Below are positions 28,601 to 41,324 of a stretch of 64,000 bases of DNA, in pieces. Positions within the stretch are counted from its first letter, which is position 1. Every line of letters begins with the position of its first letter. The DNA is from Syngnathus acus (Eukaryota; Chordata; Actinopteri; Syngnathiformes; Syngnathidae): assembly GCF_901709675.1 (NCBI RefSeq), contig NC_051095.1:4091956-4155955 (forward strand). Direction: 5' to 3'. Below the pieces are notes generated by a model. That model did not search any database and was not told the origin of the DNA. It saw nothing but the letters and a program-made list of their open reading frames with translations. The translations under genes and the position numbers were made by a program.

Positions 28601-31600
28601 TACAGGAATAACAATAGTGTGAAGGTTTCACCTTCACACTAATAATAAAGGACAGGAATAACAATAGTGTGAAGGTTTCACCTTCACACTAATAATAATA
28701 ACTAGAATTTGCAATTCCTGAAGAAATTGCGTGTGAAGGTGAAGAAGAATGACGTTGAAACAAGTTGAATCGGTTGAAAAATGTAGAAATGAGAAGGGAA
28801 AAAGGAATTGGGTGTGAATTTCAAAATAAAAGATGTTAAGTTTTCGGTAAGTTGTGGAATAGGTAGAAAAATGATGAACAGTTGAAAGTTGGAATGGGTT
28901 GAATCGGTTGAAAAATGTAGAAATGAGAAGGGAAAAAGGAATTGGGTGTGAATTTCAAAATAAAAGATGTGAAGTTTTTGGTAAGTTGTGGAATAGGTAG
29001 AAAAAGGATGAACAGTTGAAAGTTGGAATGGGTTGAATCGGTTGAAAAATGTAGAAATGAGAAGGGAAAAAGGAATTGGGTGTGAATTTCAAAATAAAAG
29101 ATGTGAAGTTTTTGGGAAGTTGTGGAATAGGTAGAAAGATAATGAACAGTTGAAAGTTGGAATGGGTTGAATGGGTTGAAAAATGTAGAAATGAGAAGGG
29201 AAAAAGGAATTGGGTGTGAATTTCAAAATAAAAGATGTGAAGTTTTTGGGAAGTTGTGGAATAGGTAGAAAAATGATGAACAGTTGAAAGTTGGAATGGG
29301 TTGAATCGGTTGAAAAATGTAGAAATGAGAAGGGAAAAAGGAATTGGGTGTGAATTTCAAAATAAAAGATGTGAAGTTTTTGGGAAGTTGTGGAATAGGT
29401 AGAAAAATGATGAACAGTTGAAAGTTGGAATGGGTTGAATCGGTTGAAAAATGTAGAAATGAGAAGGGAAAAAGGAATTGGGTATGAATTTCAAAATAAA
29501 AGATGTGAAGTTTTTGGGAAGTGTTGGAATAGGTAGAAAAATGATGAACAGTTGAAAGTTGGAATGGGTTGAATCGGTTGAAAAATGTAGAAATGAGAAG
29601 GGAAAAAGGAATTGGGTGTGAATTTCAAAATAAAAGATGTGAAGTTTTTGGTAAGTGGGAAGTTGTGGAATAGGTAGAAAATGATGAACAGTTGAATGTT
29701 GGAATGGGTTGAATCGGTTGAAAAATGTAGAAATGAGAAAGGAAAAAGGAATTGGGTGTGAATTTCAAAATAAAAGATGTGAAGTTTTTGGTAAGTGGGA
29801 AGTTGTGGAATAGGTAGAAAAATGATGAACAGTTGAAAGTTGGAATGAGTTGAATCGGTTGAAAAATGTAGAAATGAGAAGGGAAAAAGGAATTGGGTGT
29901 GAATTTCAAAATAAAAGATGTGAAGTTTTTGGTAAGTTGCGGAATAGGTAGAAAGATAATGAACAGTTGAAAGTTGGAATGGGTTGAATGGGTTGAAAAA
30001 TGTAGAAATGAGAAGGGAAGAAGGAAATATTGGTGAATTGGGTGTGAATTTCAAAATAAAAGATGAAAACGTGAAAATTTTGAATTTGGCAAGTTTGGGA
30101 ATGTCCCCAATGTGATTTGAATGTGTTGAATGATGTGAATTTCAAACTGGAACAACGTAAATGTGAAATGTTGAATCTGCCATTAAGAATGAATGGGGAA
30201 AAAATTGCCGGAAATTTGGGAATTTTGTGAAAACGGAAAATTTTTGGAAGGAAAAAAATGTAAGCACCCCTGTCATGAATATTTGGAATAAGTGAAAAGT
30301 GGAACGGAGTGAATCGGTTGAAGTATGTGGAAGTAGTTAATCAGCGAAAAAGTGAGCGGAATAAGTAGAATAATAATAAAGTACAGGAATAACAATAGTG
30401 TGAAGGTTTCACCTTCACACTAATAAAGGACAGGAATAACAATAGTGTGAAGGTTTCACCTTCACACTAATAATAATAAAGGACAGGAATAACAATAGTG
30501 TGAAGGTTTCACCTTCACACTAATAAAGGACAACAATAACAATAGTGTGAAGGTTTCACCTTCACACTAATAATAAAGTGAATGGTGTAGAATAACATAT
30601 GTGTGAAGGCCATCGCCTTCACACAATTAGCTTGTCGTGTGTCTCATTTTCCCCCACTTTTCCCCGACAGCTCCAACGTTGAGGCCTGCGCGTACGTCAA
30701 CCAAGGTGCGCGCTCCTCCAGTCAGCCTGGCAAGTGGAGACATGGCTCGTGCGGATCCTCCTTGGCGTACATGTGCGAGCGGCCGCTCGACGGTAAGTCT
30801 GAACCCCCGTTGTAATGTTGACGCTGAAAGAAGAAAAGCGCAACTACGTCATCTTTCCGCAGCCTGCTCGAATGGACGTACCTGTTCCCGCACAGCATCT
30901 GCTTCCATTTACTATCGACTGGAGAGTAAGTGGCAGCGGCGCTTCTTTTCACACCGCACCATCTTTTTGTGCTTTTCTAACGAGGTTCTTTCGGGTTTCA
31001 GCTTCCTTCTGCGACTCTGGCGAGTTCCTGTACGAGGACTCGTGTTACCATTTTGAGGGGACAGGTAGAACCTGGCAAGCGGCTGAGGATTTCTGCAAGA
31101 ACAAGGGAGGTCACCTGGCCAGCGTCCACTCACTGGTTGACAGACAATTTTTGGCTGGTGAGCGAGCACCAAGGCAAACTGACCAGGCCAGCCATCCACC
31201 CGCAATGTTTCACAACAAGTGTTTGTTCCGCTCTCCTCAAGCTCACGTGCGGCAAGATGGACAAGGATTGTATTCTTGGCTGGGACTCCGCCGGAACAAT
31301 GGCAAGTTGGAGTGGAGCGATGGATCAGCTACAGTAAGTGACACGTGTGCAACAGATCGAGGTCCAAAAAGTTGTCAATTGGCCAGAATGAAGCTGTCAT
31401 GTGAGAGGGCAAAAGTGTCATTTGAGCAGAACAAAGTTGTGCTGAATTAGGAGGAAAAACGTGACAAGAATGCTCTCCCTGTCAAATGGATTTGATTGTG
31501 ACTTGAGTCATGTTACAAGACAAATAGTTTTTTTTAATTTTATTTGATGAGGATTCAAATGATAATTTAGAGGGAAAAAGCAATCAAGTGATCAGTAGAA

Positions 31601-34600
31601 TCAAAGTGCACCGTTCATTTTACAGGGAAACGTTTGGAAGATGGCAACAATTCTGATTGTGAGAAAGAGATTATGAAAATGAATTGGAGAGATTTGAATC
31701 AATAAAGTGACTTTGAAGGAATTTGATGGGAAGCCATCTGAGCAATTGCAACGCCTAACACGCTCAAGTCACGTCCGCTGTGTCTTCCCTCCGCAGGATG
31801 ACGTCCCCTCGTCTCTTTCTACATCATCATATGACTGCTCCAAATTGTCGGATGATGGTCAAATTTACATGGACACTTGCGGTGACCCTCGTCCATCCAT
31901 CTGTCACAAAGGTCGGAAAGTCACAACCTCTCATTTGCCCTTTGTCTTCTGGTTGCTCTCTCATATTTGATCCTCTCACGTCCCGACAGGCAAGGCCAGA
32001 GATTTCTTCCGGTATCCTCCGGTGACGACATCAGCATCAGGTGGGAGCTTTTTGCTATGGGCAATATGGGCGACCGCTCAGGGCGCAATACACGTGGAGG
32101 CGCACGAGCACTCTCAAGAAAAAAAAAATGGCCCGTTTCCTAGCTCCGTCACTTTCATCTCAAATTGGTTCAATGGGCACTGCGGCGCCCTTATTGTCAC
32201 GTGATGTCGATTTGCTGCTGAGAGGCGTGTCGGGTCAGGTCGGGGTTCTTTCGTTCGTTCGTTCGTTCTTCGTGTGTGCGTGTAAGAAGAGCAGCCCTCT
32301 CTCTCCTCCCGCCCGCCCGCCCGCCCGCCCGCCCCTCCCTCCCCTGCTCTGAGCAGGCAAGAGGGGGGACAGCAGAGGCCGGGGAAGAAAAGCAAAGGGA
32401 GGGTGGCGGGGGGGATTCCAAGGCCACACAACTGCTTCCAAATGAATTGCCTTTCGCTCATCCAAAAAATAATACTACTTGTCCACATGTAATCAATTGG
32501 GTTATGTGAACATTTGACATACAAAAAAGAAAACACGGACAGTGCACGCACTGCGTTATGGCCGCATTACGGTTTGCGATGAAAGCGCGTCGGTCGGCGT
32601 GACAGAAGAGGACTGAATTTCCTCCGTCCTTTGACATGTCCTTGGAATTATTCAGCATCTTGAAAATGGTTGATGATTATCGTGAGAAAAAACAAAAAAA
32701 GGGCCTTGTTGATTTTTTGTGGATAGATGATTTCAGAATCAGAATTGGCTTTATTGACCAACCTTGTGCACGGCAAACAGGGATTTGGCCAAAAGGGAAT
32801 TCGGCCGACTTCCTTCTTGTCTGTCTGCTCAATTTGTGTTTTTCACCAAACGCTGACAAATGACCAAGGCGACATTGCTGTTTCATCAGGATCAATCAAG
32901 AAATGTGACGGAAAAAAGGGATGGACTCTACACGGCTCCCACTGTTACAAGAAGATGGAGACAACCAACGGTTGGCTGGGGGCTCGTCACGACTGCCTCT
33001 GGGAGGGCGGCGACCTTGTTTCCCTCACCTCCACGGACGAGGAAGACTTTGTGAAGCGGCAGATGGGCGACGACTCCTTCTGGATCGGGCTCTCCAATCT
33101 GGTAAGACCAAAGTGCTAGCTAGCGGCTGTTGGCTAGCTACCGGTAGTTGACTGACAAGCGGAATTGGTTTCGGCAGAACTGCAAAGAGGACTGGTGTCA
33201 GTTTTTGGATGCGGGAGAAAAGAAGCTGACTTGGTCCAACACCAGTATGACGCCGACCTACACCAACTGGGACCCGCGTCAAAAGGGAAGGTAAGGAGGT
33301 CACCTCTTTGCGTTCTGTGTCCGGCAAGATGCACAGGAGGAACATTTTGGAACCCTTTCCAAAAATGTGTGAGCAGGTTCAAAAACAGCTTTTGCTTTCT
33401 TCTGATCAAAAAAGAGGAAAATCAACTCCAATTTGGCTTGTCGTGTGTCTCATTTCCCCCCACTTTTCCGCGACAGCTCCAACGTTGAGTCCTGCGCCTA
33501 CGTCAACCAAGGTGTGGACCTCTACAATCAGCCTGGAAAGTGGAGACATGGCTCGTGCCAATCCTCCTTGGCGTACATGTGCAAGTGGTCGCCCGATGGT
33601 GAGTCTTGTCTCTTCTTGGGATGTTGATGCTGAAAGGAGGAAAATTGCAATCACGTGGTCCTCCTGCAGACTGCCCGGACGGATGGCCGTGTTCCTACAA
33701 AGACTTGGGTTACCGTTCCAATCGAGTTGAGAGTGAGTGGCAGCGACGCTTCTTCTTTCTCCACCCGCAGCGTCTCCTTGTGCTTTTCTAACGAGGTTCT
33801 TTTGGTTTTCAGCTTCCTTCTGCGACTCTGGCGAGTTCCTGTACCAGGACTCTTGTTACCATTTTGAGGGGACACGTAAAACCTGGCAAGCGGCTGAGGA
33901 TTTCTGCAAGAACAAGGGAGGTCACCTGGCCAGCCTCCACTCACTGGTTGTCGGACAATTTTTGTTTGGTGAGCGAGCGCCAAGGCAAAATGAGCAGGCC
34001 AGCAATCGACCCGCAATGTTTCACAACAAGTGTTTGTTCCGCTCTCCTCAAGCTCACGTGCGGCGAGATGGACAAGGATGGTTGGCTTGGCTGGGACTCA
34101 AGAAGAACAATGGCAACTTTGAGTGGAGCGACACATCATATCCAGTAAGTGACCTACCTACCTGTGCGCAACAGATCGAGGTCCAAAAAGTTGTCAATTG
34201 GCCAGAATGAAGCCGTCATGTTAAAAAGTGTGATTTTAGCAGAGCATAGTTGTTTTGAATTAGGAGGACAAATCGGACAAGCATGCTCGCTCGCTCGCCC
34301 GCCCGCTCGCTCTGCCTGTCAAATGGTTTGATTTGAATTGAGTGGGGTTGCAAGACAAACGTGTTCTTTCATTTGATGAGGATTCAAATGGTGGCGATCA
34401 ATCGAATCAAAGTGCACCTTTCATTTGTTCATTGAAACGTTTCAATCTGAATGTGGCAACAATTCTGACTGTGAGAAAGAGGTTATGAAAATGAATTGGA
34501 GAGATTTGAATCAATAAAGTGACTTTGAAGGAATTTGCTGGGAGGCCATCGGAACAACTGCAACAACTAACACACTCAAGTCACGCCCACTGTGTCCTCC

Positions 34601-37600
34601 CCCCGCAGAATGATGTCCCGTGGTATAATTCATACAGATCATCTGAGTGCTCCAAATTGACATTTGGTGGTAACGCTCACCTGACCCAATGCAATGACCT
34701 TCGTCCATCCATCTGTCGAAAAGGTCCGAAAGTCACGACCTCTCATTTGCCCTTTGTCTTCTTGGCGCTCTCTCATGTTTGATCCCTCTCACATCCTTGC
34801 AGGCAAGGCCAGAGAATTTCTTCCGCTTCTTCTGACGCCGACATCAGCATCAGGTGGGCGGGCGTCCCACACTGCAGCCCACATGCAAAATACCATTTGC
34901 CCTCAAGTGACCCGAGTCTCGCTTGCAGGCAAGAGCCCAAAGTGCGGCTGGTGGCAGGAAAACCCCGCCAAGGACGGCTTCTGCTACCTGATCAACTCCA
35001 AGCCCACCAAGACCTGGAAGGAGGCGCGAGACAAGTGCGCCCGCCTCAGCGGCAACCTGCTCGGCTTCGCCGACTCGCAGGAACACGCCTTCATCCAAGG
35101 TAGGCTGTCCACCGCGTAATGTGCTTGATGAAAGACCACATGCATTTTTGCCGAGTTTCTTTCATTCCAAAGGAAAGCTTGTGGCCCCCAGCGACAAGGA
35201 CACAAGCCAGACGTCTCCCGCACTTCATTGCGGTGAAGCGTTTTGCCTGTAAGATGTTTCAACCGTGTTTGTTTACCTTTGACCCAAAGGTCTTCTGCCA
35301 AACGCTTCCTCTTTGTGGTTGGACACCGACGACACCACGGTTGAAGACGGCAGCGAGCAGTCGGCCCAACCCTCACCCGATTCCGTCCAGTTGGCCGCCG
35401 CAGGTGGGTGGGCCTAAGACCCGGCCGGAAAATGTCCATTTCCGTGAAGGAGCGCTGAGCATCTGCCGTCTCCTTCCAGGTGACTCCAGTGACCCCTCCG
35501 GTCGACGCTGCAACGCCTTACTCAGTGGCGAGGGCGGCCGGGAAGTCGGCGATTGCGAGAAGAAGCGCGGCTACGTCTGCAAGAGAAGAGGTAAGACAAG
35601 GTGCTCGGTCCGTTCTCCCCAACGCGTGTCATTAGACCAAAAAGAATTTTGTCTGATGTCAGTGTTGATGCAGGCGTGGTCCCCTTGTTTGACGCATATC
35701 TTAATTTCGCTGAAGAATGCAGAAAACGTGGCGCTGTGACGTCAGAATCATCCCGAAATGTGTCCGTCTGTCCTCAGTCGTTCAGACATGTGAAACAAAC
35801 CAAGGGTGGCGTCGCTTCGGCTCCAACTGCTACAAGAAGACGGAGACCACCAACGGTTGGCTGGGGGCTCGTTACGACTGCGTCTGGGAGGGCGGCGACC
35901 TGGTCTCCATCACCTCGCCCTACGAGGAAACCTTTGTGAAGAAGCAAATGGGCGACAAGCCCTTCTGGATCGGACTCTCCAATCTGGTAAGACCAAAGTG
36001 CTCGCGGCCGCTGGCTGGCTATTGCTACGCCACTGACGACGGACGGGTTTGAACTCTCCAGAACTGCGACAAGACCTGGTGTCGGTTTTTTGAAGCGGGA
36101 CAAAAGAGGCTGACTTGGTCCAACACCGCTGCGACGCTGAACTACGTCAACTGGCACTCAGGTCAAGACGAAAGGTAAGGAGCTCATGTCACCTTTTTGC
36201 CTCCATGCAGCGAGATTATGGAACCCGTTTGCAAAATTCGAGAGAGCACACGTGGCAAGGAAAAGCCTCCAAATTGGCACGTTTAGTTCACGTGTGTGTC
36301 TTCTCCCGACAGTGCCAAGCTTCAGTCCTGCGCCTACGTCAACCAAGGTGTGGACGACCACAGTCAGCCTGGAAGGTGGAGACATGGCTCGTGCGGATCC
36401 TCCTTGCCGTACATGTGCAAGAGGTCGCCCGACGGTAAGTGTGCACGTCCCTTGCCATGTTGACGCTGAAAGGAGGAAAGAATGCAATCGCGCCGTCCTC
36501 CTGCAGACTGCCCGGAGGGACGGCTGTGTTCCTACAAAGACTACGGATTCGGCTACAATCGCGTGAAGAGTGAGTGGCGGCGACGGTTCTTCTTTCCTTT
36601 CACACCTGCAGCGCCCCCTTGTGGTTTTGTAATCCGTGTTTCTCGGCAGCTTCAGCTTCCTTCTGCGACTCTGGCGACTTCCTGTACAAGGACTCTTGCT
36701 ATCACTTTTGGGGGATGAAACAGACTTGGAAGGAGGCCGAGAAGATCTGCCAAGAATCGGAAGGTCACCTGGCCAGCGTCCACTCACTGGACGAAGTCCA
36801 ATTCTTGGCTGGTGAGCTTCAAAACAAACCGCCGATGCCGGCAATCGTCTCACAGCACTTCACAACATCTGTCGAGTTGGGATGCTCGTCTTGTGCTCAG
36901 TTGCGTTTTCTGATTTCCTCAAGGTCACATGCCCTCCAAAGGAGGATTGCAATCCTGGATGGGACTCAAGAAACGCGACGGACTTTTTAAGTGGAGCGAC
37001 GCAACACCTGCAGTAAGCCAAACGTTTGGAGCCGTCTGCAAAAGTTGTCACTGGCCCAGAATGAAGGCGTCATAACGGGTGGCAACAGTTCCAAGTCAGG
37101 ACGAAAGACAAAGTTTGACTGAATTAGAAGAAAAAAAAGTGACATTTTGACAGGAATGGTCCTGTTACGAGACGAGAAAAACGTCCAAGGTGTAAATCAG
37201 CTGGAGCATTAACGAGCATTTTTTTGTTTCGGAATAATGATATTCTCATTGACTGGAAAACGTGAATGAAATCAGAGATGATCAAAGTGCAAAATGTCAC
37301 TGTTCAAAGTTGGACTTTGAGAGTGAAACTCCAATTGTGCTTTAGCTGGCAGACAGTTGTAAATGGACAACAATGCGGCTCAGACATGAGACAAATGGAT
37401 ACATCTAGTGTGAGAAAATATTGATCTGGCGTGTCGTCCGCAGGGCAAGATCGAGTGGGTCCCAAACAGCCCGGCCGGACGGGGTGACTGCGCTGCCTTG
37501 TCGCTGACTGGAAAATTTGAGGACCGGCCCTGCACCGATATTCAGCCATTCATCTGTAAAAAAGGTCAGCAAGTGATGATGACCACGTGCTCTCTCGTCA

Positions 37601-37989
37601 TCATAATCATACCTTTGATATATAATGCACTTTACATTTGAAGGCAAATCGAAGAGTGCTAATGTGTCCTCTCTTTTCCTTCCTTGCAGTCAAGGTCCAA
37701 GACTTTCTTCTTCCTCCGCCGCCAGGTGGGCGTCCCACTCGGCAGTCGACGTGCGGTGGTCTCTCGTCTCCCGTTTGCCCTCAAGTGACTCCACTCTGGC
37801 TTGCAGGCCGGCGTGCAAAGTGCGGCTGGTGGGAGGACCGACCCTCCTCCGACTTCTGCTACCTGATCCAACACAAGCCAACCAAGGCCTGGAAGGAGGC
37901 GCGAGACGACTGCCTTCGCCACGGAGGCGACCTGCTCAGTATCGCCGACTCACATGAACAGGCCCTCATACAAAGTAGACTGGCTGGCC

Positions 37990-38032
<43 letters not shown>

Positions 38033-40792
38033 CGTCCGGTCGCGATCAGAGCCGTTGAATTCCCCCAACGTGGACTGTTTCAAACTCATTCGACCATTTA
38101 CCTCCAAAGGTCTGTACACTTCTCTGCCGAGCGCTCCCTCTCTGTGGTTGGGCATCAACAACAACATCACGAAAGACGGCAGCGGGTGGACTGACGGATC
38201 CCCGTTGGGTTACGTCATCATGGACGGAGGTGGCTCGAAAACCCAATCGATGTTTGTCTGCGAGGAATGGAGCTGAGCATCTGTCGTCTCCTTCCAGATG
38301 ACCCCGGTGACCCCTCTGGTGCGTCCTGTCTTTCCCTGCTCACAAGCAACGGCCGCTGGAAGTTTGACGATTGCCGGAAGAAGAGAGGCTACATCTGCAA
38401 GAAACGAGGTAAGACGCGACGACGCTCGGCCGATCCTCACAACGTGCCGACTCGTGTCTTTTGCTTTTGTCTTGCAGGAATTATTCCAAAACCGCCGCAG
38501 CAGCGTCATGACGGTACGTCTCCTTGAACGGTGACTTCCAACGACGGGAGACAAAAACGACATGACGATGCTTGTCTTCTTTTTTTATTTTCCTAGCGTA
38601 AAGAATTCAGGTTGTAAGCGAATGAAGGTTATGCAAGATCAGCTGCTCGCCGTTCAATAGTGACTATACCATGGGTGACTAGCCCATGAGCTAAATAATC
38701 ATTTGTGGCAGCCCGAGTTGGTTCTTTGAGATCATTCAGCATCTTGAAACTGGCCTTGTTTATCTCTCGTGACTGTATTCTTTCAGGTTAATAGCCTTCA
38801 ATGCCCGTGTCCTTCTAAAGACTTGTCAATTGTGGATTGCCAGTCAAGCAGGCGTCGCAATTTGGCAAAAACTGAATTGGGTCGACCGACTGCATTGTTA
38901 CCTGTTTGCTGAATTTCTGCTTTTCACCAAACGTCGAAAAATGACCAAGGCAACTAACTTTGCTGTTTTATCAGCATTGATCGATCCCGAGGCATCATGT
39001 GACGCCAAAAACGGATGGAATCCTCACGGCTCCGACTGCTACAAGAAGATGGAGAAAACCAACGGGTGGCTGGGGGCTCGTCAGGACTGCCTCTGGGAGG
39101 GCGCCGACCTGGTCTCCATCTCCTCGTTCTCCGAGGAAAGCTTTGTGAAGAAGCAAATGGGCGACAAGCCCTTTTGGATCGGACTCTCCAATCTGGTGAG
39201 ACGCAAGCGCAGGCTGCTGTTGGCTCGCTACCGGTAGTTGACTGACAACCGGGATTGGTTTCCGCAGGACTGCAACAAGGACTGGTGTCAGTTTTTTGAA
39301 GAGGGGGAAAAGAAGCTGACTTGGTCCGACACCGGCGTGACCCCGGCCTACGCCAACAGGGACTCGCGTCAAGACGGAAGGTAAGAAGGTCACCTCTTTG
39401 CGTTCTTTCATTGTCAGGCGGGGCACAGAGAAAGAAGGGAAAACCGTTTCTCGGGTGTGTATGGTTTTTTTTTATGACTTTTCTCCACAGCTCCAACATT
39501 GAGGCCTGCGCGTACGTCAACCAAGGTGTGCACTCCTCCAGTCAGCCTGGCAAGTGGAGACATGGCTCGTGCGGATCCTCACTGGCGTACATGTGCAAGC
39601 GGTCGCCCGACGGTAAGTGTGCACGTCCGTGTCGATGTTGACGCTGAAAGGAGGAAAGAATGCAATCACGTCGTCCTCCTGCAGACTGCCCGGAGGGACA
39701 GCTGTGTTCCTACAAAGACTACGTATTGGGCTACCATGGAATGGAGAGTGAGTGGCAGCGACGCTTCTTCTTTCTTTTCGCACCTGCAGCGTCCCCTTGT
39801 GCTTTTGTAATCCATGTTTCTTGCCGGCTTCAGCTTCCTACTGCGACCCTGGCGACTTCCTGTACAATGGCTCTTGCTATCACTTTGGGAGGATGGAGCG
39901 CACTTGGAAGGATGCCGAGAAGTTCTGCCAAGAATCGAAAGGTCACCTGGCCAGCGTCCTCTCATGGGACGAGGGCAAATTCTTGGCTGGTGAGCGCCAG
40001 GGTCAAACTGCCGATGCCAGCTATCGCCCTCCCCCCCCAGCGTTTCCCAATGTCTGACACGTTTGAATGCTCTTCTCGCTTTTTGTGATTTCCCCAAGCT
40101 CACGCGCCATATGTAGGAGGATTGCAATCTTGGGTGGGACTCAAGAAGAACAAGGGCAACTTTGAGTGGAGCGACGCAACACCTGCAGTAAGCCAAACGT
40201 TTAGAGCGGCCTACAAAAGTAGTCAAAAGTTCGACTTTGGCAAGAATGCTCGTCATGTGCCAAGAAGAGATAAACATTGAAGGTGTTAATTAGATGGGGC
40301 ACTAACAAGGACAAAGTTGTGAAATCATGAGAATAAATTCGATTGAAGTGAAAAAATAAATCATATATGGTTGAAGTCGCTCATTTCTGAGAATATAAAA
40401 TTGAGTCTGAAACTCCAGTTGTGATTTAAGTGGATGGAAATTGTCCAATGAATTCAAGTCATACTGTGGGAAAGTGTTGATTAGTGGGAGGAGAGAGGAC
40501 TCATCATTTTGGAGCAAATGCGGTGGTGGCGAGCGAGACCAAACGCGCCAAAGTCATGTCTGGCGTGTCGTCCGCAGGGCAAGATCGAGTGGGTCCCAAA
40601 CAGGCCGGCCGGACGTGGAGAGTGCGCTGCCTTGTCGCAGACTGGAAAACTTGAGGACTGGCCCTGCACCAATATTCAGCCATTCATCTGTAAAGAAGGT
40701 CAGCAAATGACGACCACTCACTTTGCACTTCTCAATAATAATGATAATAATAATAATGATAATGATAATAATAAATAAATAAATAAATCATG

Positions 40793-40869
<77 letters not shown>

Positions 40870-41262
40870 ATTTGAAAAGCACTTTACATTTTAAGGCAAA
40901 GCTAAGAATGCTAACGTGTCCTCTCTTTTCCTTCCTTGCAGCCAAGGTCCAAGACTTTGTTCTTCCTCCGCCGGCAGGTGGGTGTCCCACTCGGCAGTCG
41001 ACGTGCGGTGGTCTCTCGTCGCCCGTTTGCCCTCAAGTGACTCGACTCTCGCTTGCAGGCTGGAGCGCAAAGTGCGGCTGGTGGCTGGAGCGATCCTCCT
41101 CCGACTTCTGCTACCTGATTCAACGCAAGCCCACCAAGACTTGGGAGGAGGCGCGAGACGACTGCCTTCGCCGCGGAGGCGACCTGCTCAGTATCGCCGA
41201 CTCACATGAACAGACCTTCATACAAAGTAGGCTGGCTGGCTGGCTGGCTGGCTGGCCGGCCA

Positions 41263-41324
<62 letters not shown>

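Larger units (their letters stand above)
25144..30626 (-). mobile_element. Composite Helitron/Helentron-like insertion in lectin intron 3
   Basis: Compared with the same intron of module 2 (flanks CAACTCCAA at 33422 and GCTTGTCGTGTGTCTC at 33436), module 1 carries about 5.48 kb extra. Read on the minus strand the insertion ends in a hairpin (GCAATTTCT-CC-AGAAATTGC), five bases, then CTAG, as Helitron 3' ends do. This terminus recurs at about 26490 and, diverged, at 28690, so at least three copies are stacked. The interior is a ~141-bp minisatellite, as in the central tandem repeats of non-autonomous Helentron-type elements. No helicase or Rep protein is encoded. Family assignment is inference. 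Confidence 0.6.
24578..32040 (+). other. Lectin module 1: CTLD A + CTLD B (C missing)
   Basis: Exons 24578-24816, 24893-25005 and 30671-30792 form CTLD A (GWTLHGSHCYKKMEKTNGWL, FWIGLSN, WRHGSCGSSLAYMC). Exon 30863-30925 is a Cys-containing linker. Exons 31002-31157, 31242-31333 and 31797-31911 form CTLD B (SFCDSGEFLYEDSCYHFEG, GGHLASVHSL, YSWLGLRRNNGKLEWSDG, RPSICHKG). Exon 31990-32040 is a linker. Unlike the other modules there is no CTLD C before the next A domain. Its linker CxxGxxC differs from the DCPxGxxCSYKD of modules 2-4. Confidence 0.8.

Noticed and set aside
25196-30145. A dozen minus-strand open frames of 77-190 residues rich in Phe/Pro/Ser
   Set aside because: They are translations of the 141-bp minisatellite on its antisense strand, with no start context, splice structure or domain.
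28569-30625. CRISPR-like array
   Set aside because: Palindromic repeats with ~25-bp spacers superficially resemble one, but the spacers are themselves repeated, the host is a vertebrate and the array lies inside a transposon-like insertion.
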